The notes: generated by a model from the letters alone, not told the origin. A DNA stretch of 64,000 nt from Bacteroides caecigallinarum (GCF_021531075.1 NZ_JADYTJ010000005.1:1-64000); one strand, 5' to 3'; positions 36,426-46,399 are shown, numbered from the stretch's first letter. Numbers and translations are program-made.

Positions 36426-37880
36426 CTAATTGACTCTCTTATTTATGCTTAACACTGCAAGTCCAAGGAATGTAAGCAGCCCGTTGAACATAAGCATTTC
36501 GTAACCGAACTTATATCCTGTGGCATTGAAAGTTATGGTATCGATTATATAGCAAACCACAGGTGATGCTATGGCTACATAAGGAACAAATCTGTCGCGA
36601 GGTTTCAGCTTTGTGAATAGTCCGAAACAGAACAGTCCGAGGAGTGGTCCGTAAGTGTATGAAGCCAATACGTATATGGTGTCTATCACGCTTGGGCTGT
36701 CTATAGCTTCGAACGCCAGAATGCATGCTACGAACACTATGCTTATGCCAAGGTGTGTGATTTTCCTTACTTTCACGGCTTTCTTTTCGCTATATCTGTC
36801 TGTATTCAGAATGTCTATACAGAAACTTGTTGTAAGGGCAGCAAGAGCAGAATCGGCACTCGAAAATGCTGCTGCTATTATTCCTATGGTAAAGAACACC
36901 AGTACAGCATATCCCAGATGACCGCCGGCTGCAAACATGGGAAGGAGGTCGTCGCCCTTGGCCGGAATGTCTATATTCATCTGTGTGGCTGCTACCATGA
37001 GCAGGATTCCCAATGAAAGGAATAGCAGGTTTACAGGTACGAATGATATCCCGTAGCAGTACATATTCTTTTGTGCTTCTTTCAGATTACGGCAGGAAAG
37101 GTTTTTCTGCATCATGTCCTGGTCAAGTCCTGTCATTACTATGGTTATGAATATTCCACTGAAGAACTGTTTGAAGAAGTTCTGTTTAGACTGCCAGTCA
37201 TCGAAAACGAATATGCGGCTTTCGCTGCTGTTCTTTATGGTGTCTATCACTCCACCAATGTTCAGGTTCAGCTTATCTGCCACATTATATAGTATCAGTC
37301 CCAAAGCAAGCAGTAGGCATAATGTTTGCAGACTGTCTGTCCATACTATTGTGCGTATTCCGCTTTTGTGTGTATACAGCCATATCAGAAGTACTGTTCC
37401 GATGGCTGTCACGGCAAACGGTATGTTGTAGGCATCGAACACGTAGTGTTGCAGAATGATGCATACCAGATATAGTCTGGCTGCTGCTCCCAACATTTTG
37501 GATATTAGAAAGAATGAAGCTCCTGTCTTATATGAATATCTGCCTATTCTTTGCCCCAGATATGTATATATTGACGTAAGGTTCAGCTTATAGTATAAGG
37601 GGAGGAGTACGTGTGCTATTATCAGATACCCCACAAAGAAACCCATGCACGTCTGCATGTAGGTCATGTCTATATTTTTTACCATTCCAGGTACGGATAC
37701 GAAGGTTACTCCAGAGAGTGATGCGCCTATCATGCCGAATGATACTATATACCAGGGAGACTGGCGGTTGCCGCGAAAAAATGCATCGTTGTCCGAGTGG
37801 CTGCGGGCTGTGACACGGGATATGCCCAGCAGTATTCCGAAATAGATTATTATGGTGATAAGGATAAATATTCCGTTCAT
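36426..37880 (-). CDS. Sodium:solute symporter (SSS family)
   Basis: Inner-membrane protein of 484 residues with about 13 hydrophobic segments. It begins with the SSS opening helix ([34 protein letters not shown]) and has [16 protein letters not shown] and [15 protein letters not shown]. Substrates of the family include sugars, amino acids, iodide, nucleosides and sialic acid; none can be chosen from this sequence. It diverges from recR with closely spaced promoters, and engB follows. Confidence 0.92.
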   Translation of the reverse strand: MNGIFILITIIIYFGILLGISRVTARSHSDNDAFFRGNRQSPWYIVSFGMIGASLSGVTFVSVPGMVKNIDMTYMQTCMGFFVGYLIIAHVLLPLYYKLNLTSIYTYLGQRIGRYSYKTGASFFLISKMLGAAARLYLVCIILQHYVFDAYNIPFAVTAIGTVLLIWLYTHKSGIRTIVWTDSLQTLCLLLALGLILYNVADKLNLNIGGVIDTIKNSSESRIFVFDDWQSKQNFFKQFFSGIFITIVMTGLDQDMMQKNLSCRNLKEAQKNMYCYGISFVPVNLLFLSLGILLMVAATQMNIDIPAKGDDLLPMFAAGGHLGYAVLVFFTIGIIAAAFSSADSALAALTTSFCIDILNTDRYSEKKAVKVRKITHLGISIVFVACILAFEAIDSPSVIDTIYVLASYTYGPLLGLFCFGLFTKLKPRDRFVPYVAIASPVVCYIIDTITFNATGYKFGYEMLMFNGLLTFLGLAVLSINKRVN

Positions 37881-37900
37881 GTTATTAGTAAATTAAAGCA

Positions 37901-37929
37901 CAAAGATAATCAGATTTTTTGTATTTTTG
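37901..37929. promoter_or_regulatory. Closely spaced divergent -7 elements (SSS transporter / recR)
   Basis: Minus-strand TATCTTTG lies at 37901-37908 and plus-strand TATTTTTG at 37922-37929, only 13 bases apart. The region where the recR -33 box would lie coincides with the -7 box of the transporter, so the two promoters should compete for RNA polymerase. Confidence 0.55.
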
Positions 37930-37966
37930 CGGCTTGAAGTAAACTAACAAACTCAAAAAAGACACA

Positions 37967-38584
37967 ATGAACCAACAATATCCATCGGTACTTTTGGAAA
38001 AGGCAGTAGACGAGTTCTCGCGCTTGCCTGGCATTGGCAGGAAGACTGCTATGCGACTTGTCCTGCATCTTCTGCGTCAGGATACTGAGGCTGTAGAATC
38101 GTTCGGTAATGCGATTGTCACGCTTAAGCATGAGGTGAAATACTGTAAGGTATGTCATAATATTTCGGATACGGATGTCTGCCGGATATGTTCCACTCCT
38201 TCGCGAGATTCTTCAATTGTGTGTGTAGTCGAGAATATCCGCGATGTTATGGCTGTAGAGAATACCCAGCAGTTCAATGGACTATATCATGTGCTTGGTG
38301 GTGTGATTTCTCCTATGGACGGTGTGGGACCTAATGACTTACAGATAGACAGTCTTGTGGATCGTGTCAGGGCAGGTGGAGTGAAAGAGATAATTCTGGC
38401 CTTGAGCTCCACAATGGAAGGCGACAGTACCAACTTCTATATCTTCCGTAAACTGAGCGGACTTGACGTTAAGGTATCTGTTATTTCGCGAGGTATCTCA
38501 ATAGGCGATGAACTGCAGTATACGGATGAGGTTACTTTAGGACGTTCTATAGTGAACAGAATAGAATTTACCGGTAAAATGTGA
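37967..38584 (+). CDS. recR: Recombination mediator RecR
   Basis: Protein of 205 residues that works with RecF/RecO to load RecA on gapped DNA. N-terminal helix-hairpin-helix ([20 protein letters not shown]), C4 zinc finger (CKVCHN...CRICS), then the Toprim domain ([14 protein letters not shown]). The length is normal. It begins a short plus-strand run with a membrane protein and an acetyltransferase. Confidence 0.97.
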   Translation: MNQQYPSVLLEKAVDEFSRLPGIGRKTAMRLVLHLLRQDTEAVESFGNAIVTLKHEVKYCKVCHNISDTDVCRICSTPSRDSSIVCVVENIRDVMAVENTQQFNGLYHVLGGVISPMDGVGPNDLQIDSLVDRVRAGGVKEIILALSSTMEGDSTNFYIFRKLSGLDVKVSVISRGISIGDELQYTDEVTLGRSIVNRIEFTGKM

Positions 38585-38599
38585 TAAAACAAAATTTTA

Positions 38600-39064
38600 A
38601 TGATGGAAAAGAAAATAGACAGATTGCTAAGGCTGCTTAAAATAGAGTTTGCTATCATGTGGGTGATTATTATAGCTCTGATGGCAGTATATGAAAATGG
38701 TATCCTGGAGGAAGGGGTCCTGGTTGGTAATGCCAGTGCCGAATATATTGCTCAGTTGACTGGTGTATTGCTTGCAATATGCCTTATTCCGATGTCGTTA
38801 CGAATCTTCAATCTGTCGCTTACAAAGTATATAAGGAATCTTGATATTGATAATGCTCTGAAGAGTTACCGTCGATGGAGTGAGGTAAGGATTATATTAC
38901 TGTCGGTAGTGGCTGTGTTCAATATTTCTCTATATTATTGGACTATGGATACGACGGGGTTGCTTTGCGGAGCTATGGCATTACTGGCTTCAATGTTCTG
39001 CGTCCCAGGTAAGAAAAGACTGCTTTCGGAACTTGATTTACTAAAAGAAGAGGAGGAGTCATGA
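38600..39064 (+). CDS. Hypothetical membrane protein
   Basis: Protein of 154 residues with four hydrophobic segments (about 15-28, 48-70, 97-112, 118-135) and charged ends; the C-terminus is acidic (DLLKEEEES). I do not recognise a family. It starts 15 bases after recR, and its stop overlaps the start of the next gene by four bases (ATGA), so it belongs to the recR transcript. Confidence 0.75.
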   Translation: MMEKKIDRLLRLLKIEFAIMWVIIIALMAVYENGILEEGVLVGNASAEYIAQLTGVLLAICLIPMSLRIFNLSLTKYIRNLDIDNALKSYRRWSEVRIILLSVVAVFNISLYYWTMDTTGLLCGAMALLASMFCVPGKKRLLSELDLLKEEEES

Positions 39065-39579
39065 ATCCGGATATAATTCTTCGTGCACCAGAGCCGGAAG
39101 ACCTTGACATCATGCTGGCTATAGAAAACAATTCTGATTTATGGGTACATAATGGTGGTAATACCGGACCTTATTCACGTTATCAGATGAAACAGTACAT
39201 AGCTGCCAATACTAACAATATATATACTGACCAACAGTTGAGGCTTATGATTGTATTGTCTGACGGTGAGGTGGCAGGAATAATAGATGTTTTCGATTTT
39301 GATGTACGCAACAATAGGGGAGAGGTTGGAATAGTAGTGCTGCCTGAATTCAGGGGAAAGGGTATTGGTCGGAAAGCCCTTAGTCTGATAGAGGAGCATT
39401 GTTTCAGATTTTTGAGTATGAATCAGCTATATGCCTATGTCAGGTGCGATAATATGGCAGGACGTAACACTTTCCTTGCATGCGGATTTAAGGAAACAGC
39501 TGTCCTTAAATCGTGGATACGTCGCGGACAGCAGTATTATGATGTATGTATGTACCAGAAAATAATGGAAACAGAATAA
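39061..39579 (+). CDS. GNAT acetyltransferase (RimJ/RimL or SpeG type)
   Basis: Protein of 172 residues with the acetyl-CoA site VVLPEFRGKGIGRKALSLI and the following YAYVRCDNMAGRNTFLACGFKE, typical of the acetyltransferase_3 group. Substrates of such proteins include ribosomal proteins and polyamines; none can be chosen here. ATGA overlap with the upstream membrane protein indicates coupled translation. It ends eight bases from the convergent yqgE stop, without a visible terminator. Confidence 0.85.
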   Translation: MNPDIILRAPEPEDLDIMLAIENNSDLWVHNGGNTGPYSRYQMKQYIAANTNNIYTDQQLRLMIVLSDGEVAGIIDVFDFDVRNNRGEVGIVVLPEFRGKGIGRKALSLIEEHCFRFLSMNQLYAYVRCDNMAGRNTFLACGFKETAVLKSWIRRGQQYYDVCMYQKIMETE

Positions 39580-39587
39580 CTTGCGTG

Positions 39588-40178
39588 TCAGTTCATTGAC
39601 GGTATGGCTGGATATTTAGCCCATGTGCAGTATGGCTCTCCCATATCGTTCAGACTGTTCTGCCATAAGTTTCTATGGCTTTCATTGAATAGTCTTTCTT
39701 TTGATATTTCGCTTACTATCCATGTGTTGTCTTTCATTTCGGACTGTAATTGTCCCTCGCTCCATCCTGCATATCCCAGATAGAAACGAACTCTTCCTAT
39801 ATATGTATTCTCTGATTTTATGCAATCTATCATCTGGCCGAAATCTCCATTCATGAAGAGTCCGTTTCCTAGCGGAAGTGAATCTTTTATTTTCTCTATG
39901 TCGTGTATAAAGAACATTGTATCACGTCCTACGGGACCTCCTTTATAGACAGGTATTGAAGGTACATTATCTAAATCTTTAACCAGGTCGTTTAATGCTA
40001 CGTGGTATCTGAAATCTTTGTTCAGTACAACACCCATATCGCCTTTATCTTCGTGATTTATCATAAGTATCACTGAGCGTGAGAAATGATAGTCATTTAA
40101 TAATGGTGAAGCTATTAATATTCTGCCTTTGTTGGGAACTATGTTGTTGGATTTAACTTGAAATATATTTTCGTACAT
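39588..40178 (-). CDS. YqgE/AlgH family protein
   Basis: Protein of 196 residues with the family signature near the N-terminus (GRILIASPLLNDYHFSRSVIL) and later YKGGPVGRDTMFFIH and YLGYAGWSEGQL. The family is widely conserved with uncertain function (alginate regulation in Pseudomonas). It is probably the last gene of the minus-strand run that begins with dsbD. No terminator is visible in the eight bases to the convergent gene. Confidence 0.9.
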   Translation of the reverse strand: MYENIFQVKSNNIVPNKGRILIASPLLNDYHFSRSVILMINHEDKGDMGVVLNKDFRYHVALNDLVKDLDNVPSIPVYKGGPVGRDTMFFIHDIEKIKDSLPLGNGLFMNGDFGQMIDCIKSENTYIGRVRFYLGYAGWSEGQLQSEMKDNTWIVSEISKERLFNESHRNLWQNSLNDMGEPYCTWAKYPAIPSMN

Positions 40179-40206
40179 ATATTGCCTTGATTAATTTGTT
40201 TTTCTG

Positions 40207-40692
40207 TTATAGTATCAGTTCATAATCTATTACGTCAAGATATTTGCCGAATTTCATACCTACTTTCTTGAAATGTGATACACGTTCAAATCCAAGTTTC
40301 TCATGAAGAATGAAGCTGCTGTTGTTTCCTTCAGTTATACATGCAATGAGTGTCATGAATTTTTTTTCCCGGCATATGTTTATCAGTTCCTGCATCAGTT
40401 TCTTTCCTATTCCTTGTCCTGTGTATTCAGGAGCTACGTAGACGGTAGTTTCTAGTGTACGGCTATATGCATCTTTTTCTTTCCAGGGGTGTGCATAGCA
40501 AAATCCTGCAATATACCCTTCTGTAGTTTTATAGACCAAATATGGATATGAGCAGGAGAGTGCTTCTATACGTTCAGACATTTTTTCTACAGTCCACTCT
40601 TGCGTATCAAAAGTTGCAACACTTTCGCGTATATAATGGTTATATATATTGGCTATTTGTTCTGCATCTGATACCAATACTTTTTTTATCAT
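40207..40692 (-). CDS. GNAT acetyltransferase (phosphinothricin acetyltransferase-like)
   Basis: Protein of 161 residues with the PAT/YncA-like opening (IANIYNHYIRESVATFDTQ), GFCYAHPWKEKDAY, and the acetyl-CoA loop APEYTGQGIGKKLMQELI. Such enzymes acetylate the amino group of amino-acid analogues such as methionine sulfone or phosphinothricin. The natural substrate here is unknown. A -7 element upstream suggests it can also be transcribed independently. Confidence 0.88.
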   Translation of the reverse strand: MIKKVLVSDAEQIANIYNHYIRESVATFDTQEWTVEKMSERIEALSCSYPYLVYKTTEGYIAGFCYAHPWKEKDAYSRTLETTVYVAPEYTGQGIGKKLMQELINICREKKFMTLIACITEGNNSSFILHEKLGFERVSHFKKVGMKFGKYLDVIDYELIL

Positions 40693-40717
40693 ATTGTTTT
40701 ATTTTCATTGTAATAAA

Positions 40718-40725
40718 CAAATATA
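40718..40725 (-). promoter_or_regulatory. Possible -7 element of the PAT-like gene
   Basis: On the minus strand this reads TATATTTG, 25 bases before the start at 40692. Confidence 0.4.
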
Positions 40726-40733
40726 CGAAATAT

Positions 40734-42134
40734 TTACCAACAATTGATATCTTTTTCTATATCTTTCATTTTATCTTTAGTAAAGACAGGACTTTTTATA
40801 CCGTTTTTCTTTTGCATTAGGTAGTCATCAAGAAGCCTGAAAGCATATTTGCCCAACAATATAATTGCTATAAGATTACATATAGCCATCAGTGCCATTG
40901 TAACATCGGCCAGACTCCACACAAAGTTCAGACTGGCTATGGAACCGAAAAATACCATTGCACCAACCAATATGCGATATATATGTATCACACTTTGTCT
41001 CTTTGTAATGAAACGTATGTTGGCTTCTCCATAATAATAGTTTCCAAGTATGCTGCTATATGCGAAGAACAGTATAGCAACGGCTATGTATGTACTTCCG
41101 ATACTTCCAATTTGGCTGTTCAGTGCAGCTTGTGTGAGTTGTATACCGTCAAGTCCTGCATTTAGATTTTCACCACTGAACAAAATAATGAATGCGGTGC
41201 ATGTACATATCAGTAATGTGTCTGTAAAGACTCCAAGAGCCTGAATGAATCCTTGTTTGGCCGGATGAGTGACGTGTGCAGTGGCTGCTGCATTTGGTGC
41301 TGAACCCATTCCGGCCTCGTTGCTGAACAGTCCTCTTTTTATACCCTGCATAAGTGCTGCACCTATTCCTCCTCCAACAGCCTGCTCAATACCGAATGCA
41401 TTTTTTATTATCAGAATTATTATATCTGGCAGGTGCGTTATATTGCTGATTACTATATATAATGCAAGGATTATATACCCTAATGCCATGAAAGGAACCA
41501 GAAAACTGCTGACGTTTGCTATTCGGTGTACACCTCCAAAAATAATGATTATTGTAAGTAATGTAATTCCAATTCCCATATAGACCGGGGGGATATTGAA
41601 TGCACTGTCGAACGCTGCGCATATTGTGTTACTTTGCACGGAATTGAATGCAAAACCGAATGTGATAGTAATCAATATTGCAAAAAGAACTCCAATCCAT
41701 CGTTTTTTTAATCCCTTTTCCATATAGTAGGCTGGTCCGCCTATGTAGGAATGTTTGCTTTTAATCTTAAAAAGTTGTGCTAATGATGATTCTACAAATG
41801 CACTGCTTGCTCCCAAGAGAGCTATTATCCACATCCAGAAGATTGCTCCGGGGCCTCCGACTGTTATGGCTGTAGCTACACCTGCAAGGTTGCCTGTACC
41901 TACACGACTGGCTAAAGAAATAGTAAATGCCTGAAATGAAGAGATATGTTTTTCATGACCGTCTATCTTGGCTGTAGAGTCGCCAAGTAGTCTTATCATT
42001 TCTCCCAACATCCTGAACTGTACAAATCTGGTTTTGAAACTGAACCATATTGCACATCCCAGCAACATAGCTATAAGGATGTATGTCCAAAGTATATCGT
42101 TTGCCTGATTGATGAATTCTGTTATAATGCTCAT
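40734..42134 (-). CDS. AGCS family alanine/glycine:sodium symporter
   Basis: Inner-membrane protein of about 466 residues with ten or more hydrophobic segments. AGCS signatures are clear: FQAFTISLASRVGTGNLAGVATAI, GGPGAIFWMWI, and GLFSNEAGMGSAPNAAATA. It imports small neutral amino acids with sodium. I choose the ATG at 42134; a TTG two codons upstream is also open. It lies in a run with cysteine desulfidase, so cysteine or a related amino acid is a possible substrate (inference). Confidence 0.92.
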   Translation of the reverse strand: MSIITEFINQANDILWTYILIAMLLGCAIWFSFKTRFVQFRMLGEMIRLLGDSTAKIDGHEKHISSFQAFTISLASRVGTGNLAGVATAITVGGPGAIFWMWIIALLGASSAFVESSLAQLFKIKSKHSYIGGPAYYMEKGLKKRWIGVLFAILITITFGFAFNSVQSNTICAAFDSAFNIPPVYMGIGITLLTIIIIFGGVHRIANVSSFLVPFMALGYIILALYIVISNITHLPDIIILIIKNAFGIEQAVGGGIGAALMQGIKRGLFSNEAGMGSAPNAAATAHVTHPAKQGFIQALGVFTDTLLICTCTAFIILFSGENLNAGLDGIQLTQAALNSQIGSIGSTYIAVAILFFAYSSILGNYYYGEANIRFITKRQSVIHIYRILVGAMVFFGSIASLNFVWSLADVTMALMAICNLIAIILLGKYAFRLLDDYLMQKKNGIKSPVFTKDKMKDIEKDINCW

Positions 42135-42171
42135 TATCAAAAAAAATATAATTTCTTTTTATGTTTTTGAT

Positions 42172-42825
42172 TTATGGTGTTATATCCTCTTTCAGTTTGA
42201 AATAGAATGTATGTTCTTTGAAAACTTGCTCCACAAGTCCAAATCTGATGAAATCAGCCAATAATCTGCTTGTGGTAATTCTTGGAATTTCTGACAGTTT
42301 ACTGCATTTGTTTAGTGTCAGCTCTCCATATTTATCCAAAATGTTGAGAAGATGTTTTTCTCTTTCGGAATATGTAACGATAACCTTTTCTTCCTGCTTG
42401 TTGTGTTTCCATCTGTTTAGGAAAACTGTATCAGCAAGAATATTCTCATCTTTTATTCTGACGTATGCCCATGCCTTGTTTTCTGCATCAATTGCGCAGA
42501 CAGGTTTGTTTTTACTCTCTTCTATAGTAACTTCAAGAATATCTTTGCCCTGAACTCGGTATATCTTGTTCGAGATATTCACCTCAGGCTTGCAATACAT
42601 TTTTGCGGCGGCCTCTATCATATAAATTTCTTCTTCAGAGCGCACGCCCGCTATTTTTCCGTTATCTTTTACTCCAACCAAAAGTCTTCCGCCTTCAGTA
42701 TTTGAGAAGGCGGATATGCTTTTGGCTATTTTCCTTGCATCCGAAATAGCGAATTTAAAATCCTGATGGACGTGTTCACCTTCGTCAATCAGTTTTAGTA
42801 TATAAGATTCGTCAGTAGGGTGCAT
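42172..42825 (-). CDS. AlbA_2 (Schlafen-like) domain protein with C-terminal winged helix
   Basis: Protein of 217 residues. The N-terminal about 130 residues have the AlbA_2/divergent AAA-4 pattern: E-x-x-x-DFK (HVHQDFKFAI), AKSISAFSNTEGGRLLVGVKDNGKIAG. The C-terminal part (about 145-215; REKHLLNILDKYGELTLNKCSKLSEIPRITTSRLL) looks like a winged helix-turn-helix. Proteins of this kind are putative transcription regulators or nucleic-acid binders. It sits between cysteine desulfidase and the amino-acid transporter and could regulate them (inference). Confidence 0.8.
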   Translation of the reverse strand: MHPTDESYILKLIDEGEHVHQDFKFAISDARKIAKSISAFSNTEGGRLLVGVKDNGKIAGVRSEEEIYMIEAAAKMYCKPEVNISNKIYRVQGKDILEVTIEESKNKPVCAIDAENKAWAYVRIKDENILADTVFLNRWKHNKQEEKVIVTYSEREKHLLNILDKYGELTLNKCSKLSEIPRITTSRLLADFIRFGLVEQVFKEHTFYFKLKEDITP

Positions 42826-42867
42826 AATGAGTTTAGTTTTGTGTTTGTGTAGTATATGAATAGTCTT

Positions 42868-44166
42868 TTAATATTCGCAAGACTTGTGGGTCATGATGTC
42901 GAGTACTACCTTATCCGTTTCGTTCATTCCTACAGAGCCGATTCTGGTAAGGTTTCTTATACTCAAATCAACATCATCTTCTATTATACCTTCTACGGAA
43001 GTTACACACTTCTGTTCCATTGCCATAATGGCAGAGAATACAGCTGTAGATACTCCACTTGTAACTTTCAGTGCACAGCTAGGTTTTGCTCCGTCGCATA
43101 TCATACCCGTAAGATTGGCTATCATATTCTGTACGGCATAAACTATCTGCTGATATTCTCCTCCCATGAGATATGTTATACCACAGCTACTACCTGTAGC
43201 AGCTACCACACATCCGCATAGTGCAGAGAGACGACCGAGACTCTGTTTGATATAAATTACAGTAAGATGGCTCAATGTCAGGGCGCGAATAAGTTCTTCT
43301 TCTGTCTTGTTGTTGTCTTCAGCATATACCACTACAGGCATTGTTGCTGCTATACCCTGATTACCGCTTCCTGAATTGCTCATCACTGGAATCATGGCAC
43401 CTGCCATACGCGCATCGCATGCAGCTGATGTATATGAAAGTATATGAGTGAAAGTATTGTCTCCCATAATATCTCTTTCATTTTTGCATCCCATCAGTGT
43501 CTTGCCCAGTTCATGTCCGTAATGACCTTTAAGAGAACGTTCAGCAGCCTGCTTGTTGAGGCGTTTTGACTCAAGGATAAATCTTATCTCATCCAGTGGA
43601 GCTGTAGTGGCAAATTCATAAACCTTGTGCAGGCTGAGGTTGAGTTCATCATCGTTAAACTCGTTCTCACCGGCCACCTTTTCATTCAGAATGACATCGC
43701 TATTCTTGCTTACATATACGAAATTTGTATGTCCACCGCTGATTATTGCTGTTGCTTCATCCTTTCCGGCCGAACATTTTACTTCAATGTACAGTTTTTC
43801 TTCAATACCATATTTTAGGCCTATTTCAATGGCTTGCGAGTCAATCATCTTCTTGCCTTCTTCTACGGCTTCAGGTGTACAGTCTTTTAAGACTTCAAGC
43901 TGATAATCTGATTTTCCGATGATTGCGCCCAACGCTATAGCTATAGGAAGTCCTATCATGCCTGTACCGGGAATTCCAACACCCATGGCATTTTTCAGGA
44001 TGTTTGCGCTAAGCAGTACTGATATCTTTTCAGGTTTTTTTTCCAATGTCTCTGTTGCTTTAGCTACACAAAGAGCTACTGCGATAGGCTCTGTACAACC
44101 TATCGCAGGAACAACTTCTTTCTTTATCAGGGCAATTATTTGCTCTCTTTCTGATTTTGAAATCAT
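42868..44166 (-). CDS. cyuA: L-cysteine desulfidase (UPF0597/CyuA type)
   Basis: Protein of 432 residues of the serine dehydratase alpha-like UPF0597 family (E. coli YhaM/CyuA), which uses a [4Fe-4S] cluster to degrade cysteine to pyruvate, ammonia and sulfide. The signature VVPAIGCTEPIAVALC holds the first conserved Cys (Cys24); GSGNQGIAATMPVV and SSCGITYLMGG carry the others. In E. coli the gene lies beside a transporter; here an AGCS transporter lies two genes downstream. It starts 12 bases after dsbD. Confidence 0.88.
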   Translation of the reverse strand: MISKSEREQIIALIKKEVVPAIGCTEPIAVALCVAKATETLEKKPEKISVLLSANILKNAMGVGIPGTGMIGLPIAIALGAIIGKSDYQLEVLKDCTPEAVEEGKKMIDSQAIEIGLKYGIEEKLYIEVKCSAGKDEATAIISGGHTNFVYVSKNSDVILNEKVAGENEFNDDELNLSLHKVYEFATTAPLDEIRFILESKRLNKQAAERSLKGHYGHELGKTLMGCKNERDIMGDNTFTHILSYTSAACDARMAGAMIPVMSNSGSGNQGIAATMPVVVYAEDNNKTEEELIRALTLSHLTVIYIKQSLGRLSALCGCVVAATGSSCGITYLMGGEYQQIVYAVQNMIANLTGMICDGAKPSCALKVTSGVSTAVFSAIMAMEQKCVTSVEGIIEDDVDLSIRNLTRIGSVGMNETDKVVLDIMTHKSCEY

Positions 44167-44178
44167 CTTTCTGATTAT

Positions 44179-46170
44179 TTATTTTTTGTAGTTCTTTAAA
44201 CCGGTTTCAAGGAAATCTATATATAGATTGATGTCCTCATCGTATGAATATGATTTGTTCAGAGGCATACCTTCATTGTCCACCAGTACATAGAATGGCT
44301 GTGCATTTGCTCCGAACTTGGAACGTTGCAGATAGCTCCACTTGTCACCTACAGTACGCAAAGTACGTTCCTTGCCGTTCTCTGTTACAGTAATAGGTTC
44401 AGCCAATTTAGTCTTGTCGTCAACGTATAGTGTGATAAGTACATAATCTTCTGTCAATAGCTTGCTCACATTCTGGTCTGTCCAAACAGCCAGTTCCATC
44501 TTTCTGCAGTTTACGCATCCATATCCTGTGAAGTCTAGCATTACAGGTTTATTATTCATACGTGCGTATTCCATACCTGCTTCATAATCTGTGAATTTTG
44601 CATGTACTTCATTTTTATATAAGTTGAAATCCTGTGTCTGCATAGGAGGAGCGAATGCACTTACAGCTTTTAGTGGAGCTCCCCAAAGACCTGGTATCAT
44701 ATAAATGGCGAATGCCAGAGATATTAGGGCCATGAAAAATCTCGGTACGCTTACTTTCTGGTCGTCATCATCATGAGGGAATTTGATTTTACCCAACAGA
44801 TACATACCAAGCAGACCGAATATAACAATCCACAATGCAAGGAATGTCTCGCGGTCAAGTATTCTCCATCCATATGCAAGATCGGCAACAGAAAGGAATT
44901 TCAGTGCGAAAGCCAGTTCAAGGAAACCTAATGTCACTTTGATGACATTCATCCATCCACCTGATTTAGGCATTGATTTAAGCCATGACGGGAATAGGGC
45001 GAAGAGTGTGAACGGTAACGCAAGAGCTATGGCAAAACCAAGCATACCTATTGCAGGTGCAATAACGCTGCCAGTAGTAGAAACTTCTACAAGCAAGAAA
45101 CCGATTATAGGACCTGTACAAGAGAATGATACAAGTGACAATGTGAATGCCATAAGGAATATGCTTAACAGACCTGTTGTCTGTTCGGCCTTGCTGTCAA
45201 CTGCATTGCTCCATTTTGAAGGAAGTGTTATTTCGAAAGCTCCGAAGAATGATGCTGCAAAAACAAGAAGCATCAGACAGAAAAGTATATTGAATACAGC
45301 ATTGGTTGATAATGCGTTAAGAGCGCTAGCGCCGAAAATAAGTGTGATGGCAAGTCCAAGGGTAAGATAGATGACTACTATTGAGGCACCGTATGTCCAT
45401 GCGTCGCGTATTCCTTTCTTCTTGTCCTTAGTACGTTTGAGGAAGAAACTTACTGTCATAGGTATTATAGGCCATACACAAGGAGTGAACAGTGCAAGAA
45501 GACCTCCGGCCAAACCTGTCAGGAATATATATATCCACGACATTGATTCTTCTCCAGCATGCTCGCCGAAACTGTTAAGTTCGTTTATTACAGGTTTCCA
45601 ATAGTCAGTTTTTTCAGATGAAGCAATTTTTAGAGGAGTCATGCTTATTTCAGAGCTGCCATCTGCATTATTAGTAATATCTTCTTTACTTTCACTTGCA
45701 GTAGCAGGACTTGTACTTGTTCCGTTAAAGCTGAAATCCACGCTGGTAGGAGGGAGGCAATTTTCATCATTACATGCACCGTATTCCAGATAACCTTTAA
45801 TACTATAGTTCTTATCTGTTATTTTTATTTTCTGTATGAATGTAGCCTTATCTTTGAAATATCTTACTTTCATACCGAAAATAGGATCCATTTCGTTTAT
45901 CTCATTTCCAACAGGAGTCAGTTTACCTATAGTTTCAGCTCCTTGGATTTGATCAATGTTGAAAGATGCGGAAATCGGACCACCTTCTTCTAATTCTGTT
46001 GAATAGACATGCCATCCTTTATCAATTGTGGCATTGAAAATAATTTCAGCCTCACTGTCTGAATTTTGTTTCCATTCAGTTTTGAATTTTATTGGCTCTT
46101 GTATTTGAGCTAGAGCCGGTAAGGCTAAGAGGACTGACAATAGCCAGTAGAACAATAGTCTTTTCGTCAT
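44179..46170 (-). CDS. dsbD: Thiol:disulfide interchange protein DsbD
   Basis: Inner-membrane protein of 663 residues that passes electrons from cytoplasmic thioredoxin to periplasmic thiol proteins. A signal peptide is followed by an N-terminal DsbD alpha-like domain (about 20-140, with CNDENC), a central block of eight membrane segments (about 210-520, with the CVWPIIP and SCTGPIIG cysteines), and a C-terminal thioredoxin-like domain with CVNC at Cys552/Cys555. All three cysteine pairs are present. It is the first gene of a probable run dsbD-cyuA-AlbA_2-AGCS-PAT-yqgE, and it could reduce the TlpA-like lipoprotein encoded at 46.7-47.9 kb. Confidence 0.95.
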   Translation of the reverse strand: MTKRLLFYWLLSVLLALPALAQIQEPIKFKTEWKQNSDSEAEIIFNATIDKGWHVYSTELEEGGPISASFNIDQIQGAETIGKLTPVGNEINEMDPIFGMKVRYFKDKATFIQKIKITDKNYSIKGYLEYGACNDENCLPPTSVDFSFNGTSTSPATASESKEDITNNADGSSEISMTPLKIASSEKTDYWKPVINELNSFGEHAGEESMSWIYIFLTGLAGGLLALFTPCVWPIIPMTVSFFLKRTKDKKKGIRDAWTYGASIVVIYLTLGLAITLIFGASALNALSTNAVFNILFCLMLLVFAASFFGAFEITLPSKWSNAVDSKAEQTTGLLSIFLMAFTLSLVSFSCTGPIIGFLLVEVSTTGSVIAPAIGMLGFAIALALPFTLFALFPSWLKSMPKSGGWMNVIKVTLGFLELAFALKFLSVADLAYGWRILDRETFLALWIVIFGLLGMYLLGKIKFPHDDDDQKVSVPRFFMALISLAFAIYMIPGLWGAPLKAVSAFAPPMQTQDFNLYKNEVHAKFTDYEAGMEYARMNNKPVMLDFTGYGCVNCRKMELAVWTDQNVSKLLTEDYVLITLYVDDKTKLAEPITVTENGKERTLRTVGDKWSYLQRSKFGANAQPFYVLVDNEGMPLNKSYSYDEDINLYIDFLETGLKNYKK

Positions 46171-46206
46171 TTTTTTACAATAAAATTAAGAGTTGATAAT
46201 TTTTCT

Positions 46207-46214
46207 GCAAAGAT
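46207..46214 (-). promoter_or_regulatory. -7 element of dsbD
   Basis: On the minus strand this reads TATCTTTG, 37 bases before the dsbD start. Confidence 0.5.
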
Positions 46215-46329
46215 ACGTATTTTTTATATGATTTATAATTCTGCTAATTCTCTTATATGATTTTTTATGTGTTTTACTGGTGGTTTAGACCTTTTTTGAG
46301 AAAAAATGAATGATTTTTTTCTGTAAAAG

Positions 46330-46360
46330 TTTGCAGATTCAAAAAAAATCCCTACCTTTG
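46330..46360 (+). promoter_or_regulatory. Promoter of tRNA-Ser
   Basis: TTTG at 46330-46333, 19 bases, then TACCTTTG at 46353-46360: a complete match to the Bacteroidota consensus. Transcription should start about 33 bases before the tRNA. Confidence 0.8.
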
Positions 46361-46399
46361 CATCGCTTTAGAGAGATAAAGCACTTCGAAAGGAGTTTT

